Translations under genes and position numbers: made by a program
Assembly: GCF_028769735.1 (NCBI RefSeq)
Contig: NC_088175.1
Coordinates: forward strand, 6,448,001 to 6,512,000
Direction: 5' to 3'
Length of the DNA: 64,000 bases
From: Zonotrichia leucophrys gambelii
Lineage: Eukaryota > Chordata > Aves > Passeriformes > Passerellidae
In this document: positions 36,619 to 51,234 of the stretch, in pieces
Position numbering within the stretch: position 1 is the first letter of the stretch
Layout of the letters: each line of letters opens with the position of its first letter
Notes under the pieces: generated by a model
The model's input: only the letters and a program-made list of their open reading frames with translations
What the model was told of the DNA's origin: nothing
Databases searched by the model: none

Positions 36619-39259
36619 GTACAAAGCTTCTGTTGTAGAAATAGGAGTGATTCTGGGTCTGTAGATAATTTGTAGCTGTGTTTTAGCCCAGAAAATTGTG
36701 CTGCAGGGGTGTTTAGTGGGTTTAGATGTGTTTCTGAAATCAGCTGGATAGGTTGAACGCAATATCTTACTCGACCTTTTTCTTTGTTATGGCTACTGTT
36801 GGCTGTGTCAAGGCCAAAATATTGGTACATCCAGACAGACCATCCATTCCTTATTTCAAAGTAATATTACAAAATTCATTATTTCATTGCCAGAATAAAA
36901 GAAAGGCTCAGTCAACAAACCAGTCCTTAACAAAAACACAAAATAATGAAACTTTTAATTGATCTTTGTTTTCACTGTAGAATTCAGTCAAAATAATTCC
37001 CATCTTGATGTAAACCTATCCACAAATCTTCCTACAAGCATCTTTTGGATTTTCTGAAGATCTCACTGCCTTGCAAACCTGAAATAAGAAAAAATACATT
37101 TAGGTTTCTTTTAAATCTTTTCTCTTAAAGGCAAAAAAGGGACAGAATTTATTTACAGAGATCTTTAGTTTTACATGTGTGACCCAGGAACATTTCTGGA
37201 CAAATTTCATTATCTCTTCTGTATACAGGAAATGTTTGGTGCCTGTGAATGCTGGTAGGTGTATAGCTGAGTTTTGATGGGCAGTATGCAGGATTGGAAC
37301 ATGGAAACATTTTCTGAGCTGCTTTTGGGGCTGTAGAAAAGGAAACTTCCCAGCTAAGGGGGAGGTACTGCAAAGAGGTTTTCTTTGGGCTTTAGGCAGG
37401 ACAGGTCAAGCCTTTGAAGTCTTTTGAAGGGAAATGAAAGTTCTGCCTCAAAAAATTGAAGTGGACACCAATCAGCTCCAACATTGAGATCACTGCTGGA
37501 AGACTTCTTCTTTTGTATTTGGTAAAAGAAAAGAAAAGAACCAAGGATTGATAGTGATTTATGCAAATATGACAGGATTTGCTTCTCAGGGGGAGATTTG
37601 ATGAGTGCTGAATCTAAAGCCTCTTTCCCAAATGTGTCTTCATTTCCCCTGTCTGAAAAGAGAGGCATGTGTAACTGAGCTCAAGCAATACCAATTTGCA
37701 TTTATGTAGCACGTTCAAAATCAAAAGCTCCCAATACTTTTTAACAATATGCATAGCAAAGATTTCAAAGACTTTTAAAATGCAAAAGGTGGTAAATGCA
37801 TTTGCAAAACAGCTGCAGACATTGTAAAGGAAATTGTAAAATTGCCCAAGCTTCAATTTTTCAAAGACTGTGATTTTTTTAGTTTTTTTTTTTAACTGAA
37901 TAGACAACCTGTATGTATGGGCAAATATCTAGGAGAATAGACTCAGAACACTTGTAATATAGAGCAGAAAAACTATTTAAAATAAGTAAAAATTGACTAA
38001 TTAATATGAATTTTTTTATTTTATTTACTCAAAAAATTATTTCTTAAGTACCAGGAAAGAGCACAATAACTGTCTCCAAATTTGCGGTAGATAAAGCAAA
38101 AAATATTTTAATCCTTCCTGATGAAATTATAATAGTAGTTCCAGCATAGTTGCTAAGAAATAAACAGAGAATTTTTTATGAACAAAAAGAAAAATATGTT
38201 ATGGCAGTTTTAAAAGTAAAAAGCTGTATGTTCATGTTATTATGAACATTATGAAAATTTAAAGCAGTTCAGTTTTCTAAAGTTCTCTCACAGAATATTA
38301 ATAATAAATCTTCATAAGAGAAAATCTTTCTATAGTCAACACTATAATATTTTTCAACTGTAAAGACAGTTAATTGAAATTAATTAATTAAGTAATTAAA
38401 AAATAATTAATCAGAAAAAGGTTTTTTCTTTGTGATCACTAATGCCTGACCTGTAAAAATATATTTTAAAAAAATCCAGTGATTGTTATTCCACAGTTGA
38501 AAGAGGAAGAATCAGTCTTCTGGACAAAGTTTTTGAAGATGGGAAAGAAATAGCAGCAGTAATATGACAATACAGGATGAGTGATGCAGTCAGTAGTTAG
38601 AACTTTGATAATGCACCAGCTTTTGAAAAAAATTACAGTAATGGTCTTGCATATGATGAAATGTAAGACAGTGTAATAATTTCAGGTAAAGTCAATGACA
38701 AATTGTTTGCTGAGAAATAGAAATGTAAAGTACATAAACATAATGTTAAACTAAAAAGGGTTTCACTCAGTAATATTCAGCTTCACAGGTATCTGACTTC
38801 GTGTTTTGATTCTCACCACTGTCAGTTACGAATAGAAATCCATTCTGGAAATCATAAATACCACTGAGACACTGAAACCTCAAAAAAGGTTGAATACAAT
38901 TTCTTTGCATAAAGGACTCTGCATAGAAAGATTACACAGTACATTTGGATGCTTCTAGAGTATACCAGAAATTTTTAAACACTCCACCTTACAGTTGTAG
39001 TGCTTTCAATTATTAACACCTTCTGGAGTTCTTCATCTCTCTTCTTACCTCAGTGCTGTAATCAAGAAAATGTTCTCCTTCTGTAGATAGACATGCAAGC
39101 AGAAGCTATTTGATATTGACTCTGATGTGCCTGAGCTACAGATTAGAATTAATTAAAACCATGTGCAACAAAGAGTTTAATGAATTAATTTAAAACAATT
39201 ATGTATGGAAATTATACAGACAAGCATAATTTAAAAAGTAAATTCAAGTGTCAAATAAT
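36619..39259. other. AT-rich non-coding DNA, no gene seen
   Basis: Very AT-rich DNA, especially 37.9-38.5 kb. Open frames of up to 104 codons (37354-37668, minus) have no recognisable features. Confidence 0.6.
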
Positions 39260-39299
39260 TTAATTGCATGCTTGAGGGTTTAATTGCATGCTTCAGGGT
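39260..39299. repeat. 20-bp tandem duplication with octamer-like cores
   Basis: Two adjacent 20-bp units (39260-39279 and 39280-39299) of TTAATTGCATGCTT type, with one mismatch. Each contains AATTGCAT, one base away from the reverse complement of the POU octamer ATGCAAAT. Each also contains the palindrome GCATGC. Confidence 0.7.
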
Positions 39300-42200
39300 G
39301 TTTTAAACAAATGATAGAAAAAAATGTTAAGTGCTAACAAAAGTGGTGCATCCTCTAAAGCACTGCCTTTCATTTTTCACATTGTTCCATACTCCATTCT
39401 AGGAAGACTGCCATGCTGTTTCAGAGACACTCCATAGTCAGAAGGGATTTGTACACATACATATGCTTTCCAATACTGGGCCTTTATTTCATAATTTTAA
39501 CAAAAGACTAAAGACTTGAAACAGGCACTGTTAGTGAATCAACAGCATTGAGAATGCACAGAAGTGATTAAGCATCCTCTGATGCATTTAGAGATTGAAA
39601 AATAGCTCAGAAAGCAAAGATATTTAATGCAGAAGAATAGGTAACAGGGCACTATGGGCATTAGAAATATGAGACCAGCTCTTAGGGCAGCCAGGCAGAA
39701 CACCATGAGCTGGTATAAATATCACCAGTGTGTCTTTCAGTAAGTTAATTCAGAAACAACTTCTGAACTGTCAAGCAACATGAAAATGGACCAAAGGGAT
39801 TTGCAGACTGCAAAAGCAAAAGAGGTAGCTCCAAAGCAGTAGTAACTATGAATCACCTTTGATTGACACATTGCTTGTAGCAAGGAATTTTTTGATTCTG
39901 TTAATTTCATTAACTACAATACTTGAAAATATGCTTTGGGAAACCATGAGGATACAATAACTAGTTGTGGGAAACAGTACACTGACTCATCTCTCACTGA
40001 AGTCAATGGAAAAACTATGATTTACTTCAACAGGTTTGACCAGCTTCATGTCTGAAACAAACAAAACCTTTGACAGGCTTTCATGAATCATGAGATAAAA
40101 ATATCCTCGAATTGAGGCTTTGAACTTCTCTGTATGTGAGATTTTTGACTTGAAATACCAGGAATAGACCCTTCTATTTAACCTTGGACAACTCACACTA
40201 GTTGCTGTAAATGTCTCTCTTCCCTCCACTGCATGTTGGCCAACATTTGGTGACACTGGTAATTATTTGTGAAGAAGAGTGGCATGCCCCAACAGTCTCC
40301 CACGCTCACCAAGAACACAAAGCTCTACAGAAACCTCCTTTTGTGTTCTCAGAATTAAAAAAAAAACATTAATCAAAATTATCTCCTCTAATAATAAAAG
40401 GACCCATCATCTGCCTAAAAATAAACACTGGAAACAAAACATAAAAACTGCAAACTTTAATTAGAAACACAGAAAATTGAACATGTCTGATTCAAACTTT
40501 TGGCTTGAGTCTCTGCCCTGAAAATAGCACAGCAGATCTTGGCTAAATGCAGGATTTGTTCTGGATAGGCACCAGGAGCACCCAGGCTTCTCCACACTGC
40601 TCAGCCCCCAGCCCAGGGCAGCCTGGGAGAGGATTTTCCCAGGTTCCCCTCACCCATGCACAGGAGGGAAAAGATGCTTGCTTTGGCTGATCCACTCCAG
40701 ACACCACACCAAGCTTCCATCAGCTTAAAGAGCGGCCTAGAAAATTTGCCTAAGTCTTGAGTTAGCTCTTTTAGATGCTGTTGAAGGCAGTTGTGTCTCT
40801 CCTTTCTTCAGCTGGTTTTTCATGCGGTCAGTGAGAGAAAGTGAAGCAAACAATTGCTGTAGTCAATAGGAAGATAACTGTCCTTTTAATCAGAATTGCA
40901 GGAATTTTGACTCCCTTGGTAGTTGTTGCAGGGCACTTGTTAAAATATTCCTGTTGTGACTGAGTTCAGAACTTCCTGTTCAAGGAGACAAATCTTTTCT
41001 CTGAATTTACCTTATCAGACCAGATGATACCTCTCTCTAAGGTACCTGATATTTCTATCCATTTCATTGCACTAGTATGTATGAAGTCATAAATAAACCC
41101 TGCTTAAATATGGGAATTTCTCTGAGGCTGGGGCTGCTTCTCTGAGTAGAGCCAAACACATTGAGATGCCAATCACCCAACAGTGGGACTGCTTACCATA
41201 ATATGAAGAAACAACAATTGAATAATTTTCCTTAGTTTTTTTTTCCTTTATGAATGGCTTTTAATTACATTGCAATAGAAAGAAATGTAGGAAGTAATAG
41301 ATGGCAATTTAAAATGACAGAACTCTGTGTTACTTTTTTTCCCCTAAGTTCTTTAGATGTCTCAAGAATTAATTATATTTTTTTCATGATGGTCTTGATC
41401 TGCCAAGCATGTTAGAGGCAGTAGTTTCATGAGGAATCTAAATGACTTCTTCTTTCAAGTATCTTGCATCCCTCGTACATACATACGAGCACAGTACACA
41501 GAACTGATGCTGATTTTAGCCTACTTTTTCAAGCACTAATGTTTTCATAGCATGTCATTGAACTGGTAAAGACGAACACACTTTTAAAGTACTTATGAAC
41601 AATTGTCTTATAAACTTTTATGCAGCCACATAATGGCTAACATCTGCTGATGCTCAAACTACTACGGCATGAATTTAAATGAGTTTGTGAATTCTTTTGT
41701 CCTTTCTGATTAACTCTCGTATCTGCCAGGTACATTTTGTACTGAAACATGGGGGTCTAGAGGAGAAAGGTTTTAAAATAAACACAGAACTCAACTATTT
41801 GCTGGTCACCTAGAGCAGCATTGCTGAATCATATGGCTTCTGTGAGGCAACATGTGAAAAAAAAATTTTGAGGTACTGGCAGATAGATGGTTGCTTCAGT
41901 GACTGTGCTGGCCTGGTTGGCCAAGGATGGGTGACAGCCACGATCCCTAAACACACAGGTCTACTCTTATTTCCCTTAAAATGAGTTCAGGCCCTGCAGG
42001 CAGGCACACTTCATACCTGTGTGAATACAAAGGACAAATCTCTGTTCTTTCTCTCTGAAAACAATGAGAAAAAAATCTGATTAACCTAAAAGGCAGTAAA
42101 GATGGTTTCTTCTGTGGTTTTGAAGAAAAATAAAATAGGAAATTATTTCCAAAACTGAGATAAGAAATACACGAAGATACGAAACTGAACTAATTAATGG

Positions 42201-45058
42201 GACTTTGAGGACTAGAAATTCAGAAAGGAATACAAAATGGGATGAATGTAAAAAATGCTATCTGTGAGAATAAAAGTAATAATAGCTGAGGTGAAAAAAG
42301 AATCTTAAAATGAGAACACAGATAGTAACACGAAAATCTAAATAAGAAAATTTTAAAAAGATGATAAAGAACATTTTGATTAAAGCATAAGAAAATAGAC
42401 AAAAATAAAGATCAGTAAAAGGATAATATACATAATTTGTGTGTTCAAATCAGCAGAGACAAGTAAGTTTCATATCAAGTATTCAAATGTCTAGTTAAAG
42501 CAATCTGCAAAATATCAGGATTGTTCTGAGAATTTGTGGGTTGTAGGAACTGTAACAGAAATTGTCCATCTGACTGGCTGTGTAGCTTAAATTTTTCTCC
42601 TAGAAATTGTCTGTACAGATTACTAAATTATGAATGTATATGAAAGGAAAGACCTTTTTAGAGTTAGTCCCAAGCTCCATTAACTTCTCTATCTTTTCCC
42701 CTGCAGTGGCCAATAATGTGCACTCAGTAAGAGAATAAAAATGGAGAATACTCCAAAAAACATTTTTGTTGCATACTCTTCCAATCTTCAGTGACCAGTG
42801 GCTCAAGTATTCTTTCATGTTTAGTGGTCTACAGTGGATTTATAGCTCCTTATTGTGCCTGGTTTCCTCTTGGACACCTGTAACCTTTTATCATGAGCAC
42901 AATCACGCAGCAAGGAGTTCTGCATCTGATGCACAGGTGCTGTAAGGAACCATATAGGAGGAAAAAAAAATTAAAATGACTTGCAGTACTGATAGGAAAA
43001 GAATGTCAGAAAGTCAGTTCTGTTTGCATAACAGAACTCTTCCAGTGATTAAAGAAAAGTGGATGACATGGTAAACTGTGACTTTGGAAGTGATGGATTT
43101 TGCCCTGTGAGTTTTCCATACCAAAGAAAGAAAATAAGTTATGTGTACACAGACCTGAGAAAATGAAGTATGTGTTGCTTGCAAACAAAGCAAGGAGGTG
43201 GTTCTGATAGAAGCCTGAAAGGTTTTGATGACAATCTTATTTAGATGAATGATGCTACCCCTTCTGGAGGGTTGAATAATACTCTTGAAAAAGTTGCTTG
43301 TGACATGAAAGGAGAAGGAATTGCAAGTGTCAGTGAGTGAATTGGTATCAGAAGGAAAAAATGTGAAAAAATCTTTCCAGAAATCTCCTATGGAAATAGA
43401 GTTCTGTATGAGCACTTCAGGACAGAATTTCAAAGATATTGCAAATAGTCTTAATTCTCAGATCAGTTTCTGATGCAGCAAGCTGCTTACCTCAGAAAGG
43501 TAGATGTAATTGCAGGTTGAGTGGTTTTAATTCTGAAGTGTAACTACACTGTTGTCAGTGGAATAATGCCAAAGTCCACCACCAGTTAAAGATCTAGTGC
43601 TTGTGTTTGTTTTGTTTTACAAAGGAAAAATGTAAATCATAACAGAAAGTTTAATAAAAGACACTCTCTGATAAGCTTACTGGGTGAAAGTTTTGAAAAA
43701 GTGTCTTGGGATAGGCAAGTTCTGAAACACAGTGGATCCAAAGCAATGGTCAGTTTGTAAGTGTTAATTATACATGTTCAATGTTAAAATATTTCTTATA
43801 TATGAAACACATTAATGCATTTATGTAATAAAACCAGAGCTAGTTGAATGTCTAGATTCCAGAATGGAATTCAGTGGGCTGAAAGTTCAGGGTGCCTGTT
43901 GGCCAGTGAGCAGCCATATGAAACCTCACTCTCTTGACTTTCAAACTGGATCCTGCAGGCCAGACCTACAAAGGAATTTAGGTTCCCCTTTCTTTTACAG
44001 AATCCCAGAGATGCTTAAGTAGGGGTTGGGAGCCTGAAATCTTTGTGTGTCTTGGCTTGTATATGCAACATTTTCTATAGACTTGTGCACAAATCACAAC
44101 CACGAAGGAACACCTGGGGAGGGAGAAAGAGGAACTGATCTCACAGCTTCATATGTTTTTTATTACTAGGTAACTCTTTCCATGCAGTGTGTGTGTACAG
44201 AATGGTTGGGGTCTGGCTCCCAGGGAGGGCAGCTTACATCACAGAGTTGGGAATAAACAGCCAAAAGTTCAGCACTATTTAGTAAAACCCAGACCAAGCT
44301 ACTTGATCTTCAGACATAGAAAATACATCTTTTGCAGTCTGTGGAGTACTTTATTAGCTGTCAGTAGATATGGCATGACTTTCTTTCCAATTTCCCATGG
44401 CTGCAGTGTGTCGCCAGAAGTATCTGTTAATTTTGAATATGTTCAGTGTTGGTGGATGGGGTGCAGGACAAGGTTGAAATGTCAAGAAATTAATCTGAAA
44501 TTTTCTGGATTTCTTCCACATTGTGGGATCCAGCCCATACTGCAGGTGGTGGTCCTATAAAACAGTTGTTTTTCACAAATCATTCTGCCTTGCTCATTAA
44601 TTTAATGAACCAGAGGGACATTTCCCTGCAGTCTTTTTTAAGAAAAGGGCTATCCAGACCTACATGTCTGCTCTCCACAGTCTGCAAAGTGTTACACCTC
44701 CCTTGTCAATGTATATGTGGAGACAGAGAATTCATTGGGCGTTATGGACCAGCCAGCTGAAAAGGGAGACCAGATCTGGAAGAAGCAGAAAGTGTTAAAG
44801 CCATTTCTTATGTGAAAGTTATTTCACTTCAAATTGCTGAAAATGCAGATTTGTCTCATTTTTAAAGCTCTATAGGACAGTTTACACAAAAACCCAGATC
44901 AGCAATAATTAACATTTATGGAGTTCATCTATTGGACATACTTTTTCCTGTTCATGAAACAAACACAGTTGCACAGGTCAGCATTTTCAAAGATTCCAAA
45001 CGGAAGGCTCCAGGGAGGACTTGCTAAAAGACAATTAGTGCTCTTTTTTTTTCTTTTT
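39300..45058. other. AT-rich non-coding DNA, no gene seen
   Basis: Unique-looking DNA with a GC-richer patch near 40.55-40.70 kb. The two longest open frames, 43014-43433 (139 codons, minus) and 44189-44560 (123 codons, plus), have no domains I recognise and sit in DNA of ordinary intergenic character. Confidence 0.55.
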
Positions 45059-45124
45059 GTTTTGTTTTGGTTTGGTTTGGTTTGGTTTGCTTTTTTTTAT
45101 TTTTTTTTTTTTTTTTTTTTTTTT
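45059..45124. repeat. TTTTG/TTTGG pentamer repeat and T25 tract
   Basis: TTTTG-type units change into about five TTTGG units (to 45089). These are followed by T8-A and an uninterrupted run of about 25 T (45100-45124). This could be a simple-sequence expansion or the degraded poly(A) tail of a minus-strand retroposed sequence. I see no recognisable body beside it to support the second idea. Confidence 0.75.
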
Positions 45125-46549
45125 GTGAAAGGCTTAGGGGTTCCAACAGTTATGCAGTCTGAAATCAGAGCAAAAATAACATAATCCCATTTTTGTTTTC
45201 TGAGGAAACAATTTAGAGAGAAGGTGCTATCTAAGAAGGTGCACCAGACAAATGGTTGGGTCTTGGACCTAGAAGCTCTTGGTAAGCACCTTCCCTGCCC
45301 ATTGAATTGCCAAACAGGTCTTTCTTCAGTCTCTCCTCTTCAGCCCTCAGTATTCATGTAAACAATCCAGTGTTGATTGAAGAAGACAAAAAAGGAGAGA
45401 CATTTAATCTAGATACATCTGGGAAGATACATTGTTCAAAATCACCAGGTCCTGCATACCGCATGGCAAATGTTCTTTCTCCCTCTTCAGTTGCACCCTG
45501 GCTCTGAGATGATTTCAAAACAGTGTGTTTCTGTGGACTATGCAGAATTTGCTGCCTCTAGCAGATTCACTGCTTCTCCAAAGGCATCTTTAGAAGGGAC
45601 ATTTCAGATGATGTTCTCCAGTGGTGCTGAGTGTGTGCGTGCTAACAGTCCCCACTGCCTGTTCTCCCTGGAGAGGAGTAAGAACAATTTTTGACCCCAA
45701 AAATGCTGTAAGGCATGAGTTAAATGATCATTTTGATTCCTACAATTTCCTGACAAACAAGGGCTAACATATAGCTTACAAATTCAGATAATTCACCAGG
45801 GAGCAGATACTTGGAAAGAAGAAATGATAGATGAGATGCGATATAGAGGAGCTTTTGTACAGCAAACCAGATAAAATTATGTTTGCTCCTGAGTGCCTTT
45901 GTGTTGTAAGGTCAACTCTTTGGTGGAGAGAAACAATACTGGCACTTAAACAAGATTAGGAGCAAGGGGGCATGGTTGCAATCCAAGTTTGGGAGGGGCG
46001 GACAGCACTTTGAGGAACTGGAGGAACTGGGGACTTATGAGAAAGAACACTGTAAGCAAGCTAAGGAAATGAAGGGCAATTTAAAAAAAATAATTGGCTG
46101 ACTATGAGCATGAGCTGGCTATTTAAGAAACTTGGGTTCACTTTTGCTTGTGCCAGGTACAAACTGTTTCATCTGCTTCAGGGAATAAGTCTAAGATGTC
46201 ACAAGATGAAAACCTAGTGTAGTTTGGAGAAGTTGGAAAACTTACGTAAAACGTTATTTTATTCATTTAGGACAGTCTAAAATCAGGTAGTTATTTAGCC
46301 CCTGTATACAAGGTAGTTTAGTCCTTGAGGAGAGACAAAAAATATCCAGACTACGCTGAGAGAAGACTGCATCCTTCTTTCCCTTCCCTCCTGCACTCTC
46401 CCATCCATTGCCTTTCCTCTACAACTGCAAGTCTTTGTGCAACTAGTGAGTGAAGGTGATTGGGAAATGAATCAGTTTAAAAATAAACCTTGTGCTGGGT
46501 TAGTTTTAACCTGGATTGGTTTCCTGATCCGGTTCCTAGTGCAGCCAAC
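45125..46549. other. Non-coding DNA, no gene seen
   Basis: Unique-looking AT-rich DNA. The open frames at 45307-45507 and 45470-45694 are short and lack domains. Confidence 0.55.
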
Positions 46550-46714
46550 ATGGCCAACAGTGTCTGTATCTCACTTTACGGCCGCAGCCTCTGCCTTCTG
46601 CGATTTGCATTAGCCTTGCAGCTGCTGCACGTGTGCTCCGTAGGACTCTCAGACCACACTAAGGAACACCGTGCTATGGAAAGAGAGGGCTGGGTCTTCC
46701 ATGTGGGGAAATAA
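46550..46714 (+). CDS. Small open frame with strong Kozak and hydrophobic N-terminus, unproven
   Basis: ATG at 46550 lies in GCCAACATGG, a strong Kozak context (A at -3, G at +4). It opens 54 codons to TAA. Residues 1-14 (MANSVCISLYGRSL) are followed by a hydrophobic stretch at about 14-31 that includes CLLRFALALQLL. The remainder is charged (DHTKEHRAMEREG). This looks like a signal peptide or signal anchor with a short hydrophilic tail. The segment also keeps several CpGs (46579-46639), unlike its surroundings. An upstream in-frame ATG would add 20 residues but has a poorer context. No family recognised. It could be a first coding exon, a small secreted or membrane peptide, part of an old repeat, or chance. 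Confidence 0.2.
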   Translation: MANSVCISLYGRSLCLLRFALALQLLHVCSVGLSDHTKEHRAMEREGWVFHVGK

Positions 46715-47236
46715 CACTGTACTCAACTGGAAATGTTTTACTGGAAATGTGTCTATTGCCATCATTCAGGCTAAGCTTACACAAAATAACTCAGTGACTG
46801 AAATATGCTTGCCATAAAACTACCTATGCTAATTTCAGACTTTTCTGTGATTTCATGGCTACTATAAATGTTCTTATTCTCATATAGCATTGCCAATTAA
46901 CAAGCTTTATAACTCTGTTCAGAAACTATTGTGAAGCACTCTTCCTGTCCTGAAGTGTGGCCCTTTCTAATGGACCTTTCTAATTCTCAGAAGAGAGGTC
47001 TGAAAATAGTGAATACAAAAACCATGGTTTTTACTGCATTTAAAAAAAAACCATTTTATACTCATCACCACTGGACTTTACTTTTTCAGTTCTGCTATCA
47101 GTCTAGCTGCACAGCTGTGCTGTCTCAAATTTAATTGTACTCTAATCCTGCAGTTCTGCCCATCTCCTCACCACCTCTAAGTCTCTGCTTAAACTCTCCT
47201 TTTCTCTTGACAGGTCTTAGCAAGTTCTGCCTTTGA
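46715..47236. other. AT-rich non-coding DNA, no gene seen
   Basis: Short unique stretch ahead of the pyrimidine tract. Only a 67-codon frame without features crosses it. Confidence 0.6.
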
Positions 47237-49071
<1,835 letters not shown>

Positions 49072-50091
49072 ACTCACTCACTCTTTCACTCTCTTTCTGT
49101 TTTATTTTTAATACATGCATGAGACTTCCTCTTCCTATTAGCTTGGGACCCTTTCCCTGCTTTGCAGACTTATCCTTCATGGTCATGAACACAAGCACGC
49201 TTCATGTGTTCTTTTCTTTTTACATCCTCTTGCCCTCTTTCTTCCCAGTTTTTTATCTGCCATGTTCCCATTCTCTTCCCTCTCTTTCTTTCCTTGACCT
49301 CTTGGTCTCCTCTTGTTTGCTGTTTTCACTGTTTCTAGTCTGTTCTACTTGCTATACCATATGTTAAATATCTCACATCATAAATAAAACACTTTTGACT
49401 CCTTCCATGTCTAGCTACTGGCCCATCTGCAGTTGTTCTTTCATCTCTAAGCTTTCTGAATATGCTGTTTACACTTTTTCTTCCTAGAGCTTTTCCAATC
49501 TGGCTTCCATCCTCTGCCCTTAAATGAAACCATTCTTTCCACAACATCTAATGGCATCTACTTTGCCAGATCTCAGACTCACTGCTATAACCGTAACTTC
49601 TCTTGGCCTCTCTGCTTCTGCTGTCCTTGAAATCTCTCTGGGATTCATCAGGTCTGGCTTTCCTTGGCTGCTTCTCTGATCATTTCTTTAATACATCCTC
49701 TGGAGGATCCTCCAATTCTTGGTAAAGAAATTGAGGGTTTTTAGCCTTGTGTTTTTAGCCTTTAACCAAAAACTTCCTTGTCATCTCTTTGTTGAAGATT
49801 CACAGATCTACCAATATATTCCTCCCCTGTCTCCTTTTGTCCTAAATAAACTTTTAATCTGACACCTTTATAAATGATTCACTATTTAAACTTAATTTGG
49901 CTGAATGACAGATTTTTCTACCACAGACCTTTTCCCTATGTTCTTCTCACTAACTGTCGACTTCTATGTGGTTGACATCCCTACTCTGATTATCATCTAG
50001 CTCCTCACAGCCAAGCAATGTATGCAATTAACAAAAATGTAATCTCCAAGACATAATGCTTCCTAGCCATGAGGGTTTCTGTAACTCCTGT
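49072..50091. other. Pyrimidine-biased non-coding DNA
   Basis: The plus strand stays visibly C/T-rich for about 1 kb beyond the repeat, without clear periodicity. It may be old decayed repeat or unrelated DNA. The 82-codon frame 49119-49367 is hydrophobic only because pyrimidine-rich codons encode F, L, S and P. No gene seen. Confidence 0.5.
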
Positions 50092-50375
50092 CACAGAATC
50101 AGTGAATCATAGAATAGTTTGGGTTGGAAAACATCTTTAATGGTCCCACTATGACCAGGGACACCACTTAGATCAGGTTGATCAGAGCACCCTCCAACCT
50201 GGCTTTGAATATTTCCAGGGGTGGGGCACCCACCACCTTTCTGGGAAGTCTGCTCTAGTGCCTCACTACCCTCACAGTTAAGAATTTATTTCCAATATCT
50301 GATCTATGCTCTTTCAGTTTGAAGACATTACCCCTTGTCCTATCGCCATGACCCCTTTTAAAAATTTTGCCTTTT
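50092..50375 (-). mobile_element. CR1 LINE, 5'-truncated, minus orientation
   Basis: On the plus strand the copy begins TCACAGAATCAGTGAATCAT, the reverse complement of the CR1 3' tail with its degenerate ATTCTATG-type repeats. It continues through the familiar CR1 3' region: GGGTTGGAAAACATC, CCTCCAACCTGGC, TTTCCAGGGGTGGGGC and ACATTACCCCTTGTCC. A gap of about 12 bases lies near 50144, compared with the consensus I remember. Similarity fades after about 50370, in the 3' untranslated region, so no reverse-transcriptase or endonuclease coding part remains. CR1 elements end in short tails rather than poly(A) and are usually truncated like this. Many point changes suggest an old copy. The family match is from memory, but the diagnostic phrases are clear. 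Confidence 0.88.
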
Positions 50376-51198
50376 CCTTCTACTCTTCTTTTTTCCTTAA
50401 AAATATGTAGTATATTTTTCTCAGCCCCTATTGGTCCCCTAATGTTCAGGAAGCAGGAGGAAAAGCAATATCCCCATTTCAAAGTTTAAGGATATTTTGT
50501 GTATCTCTCATGTATCTCTGCCTTCATAGCCTTCAGTATATTCTTCTTTATTCCATCGATGAGAGCACTACCTACTGTCAAAGCTCTTTATACCTACTTC
50601 CGTTTGCCATATATTATGAACTCCTGCTCCCCCTTGTTAACTTACCAGGCAAGAATCCTTGTGGTTTTGATGGCCAAATTTCCTGTAAAATATCTATAAA
50701 GCTGTCTCATTGCTTTGCCTCAAATCCCTCTCTAAATCCCTTTCCTTTGGGAAACACAGTAAGGCAGCTTAAAGTGATGATACTAAAGTCTCAGGTTTTC
50801 TTTCTTTCCCTTTGTTTTATTCCATTGCTTACCCTAGACAACCAGTGAAATTTTTTTCAGATACTTTCATCTTTTTTATTCCATTTATGTTCACTACATT
50901 CTAATTATAACATCTATAAAAAGCAAAAAAAAAAAAGTCACAATTGCACAGTAGTTAATTTTGAAGATTCTATGACTGCATGAAACTTTTTGTATATGTA
51001 TATATATGTGACTGGCAGCATGAGATGGGAAAGGCAAATATTCCACATCTTGCTATGTAAAGCTTTAAAATAGTGGGAAATTTAAATAAATAAAATGGAC
51101 ATTTTCATATACCTGCTGTCAATGTCTAGGTTTTGTTTTTATCTCAAAATTGAATACCTGATGCTATATGCATATATATACGCACACATATGCGGTTA

Positions 51199-51200
<2 letters not shown>
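50376..51200. other. AT-rich non-coding DNA, no gene seen
   Basis: Unique-looking DNA. Two overlapping plus-strand frames (50499-50699 and 50510-50848) have no recognisable features. An A12 run lies near 50925-50936. Confidence 0.55.

Positions 51201-51232
<32 letters not shown>
51201..51232. repeat. TA dinucleotide microsatellite
   Basis: About 13 uninterrupted TA units at about 51205-51231, with shorter TATATA stretches on either side (51172-51180 and 51236-51243). Typical AT-rich slippage microsatellite. Confidence 0.9.

Positions 51233-51234
<2 letters not shown>

Noticed and set aside
43014..43433. 139-codon minus-strand open frame
   Set aside because: No recognisable family or motif, composition typical of translated AT-rich intergenic DNA, and overlapped by another frame.
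44189..44560. 123-codon plus-strand frame
   Set aside because: No domain or start context, and no supporting splice or promoter signals.
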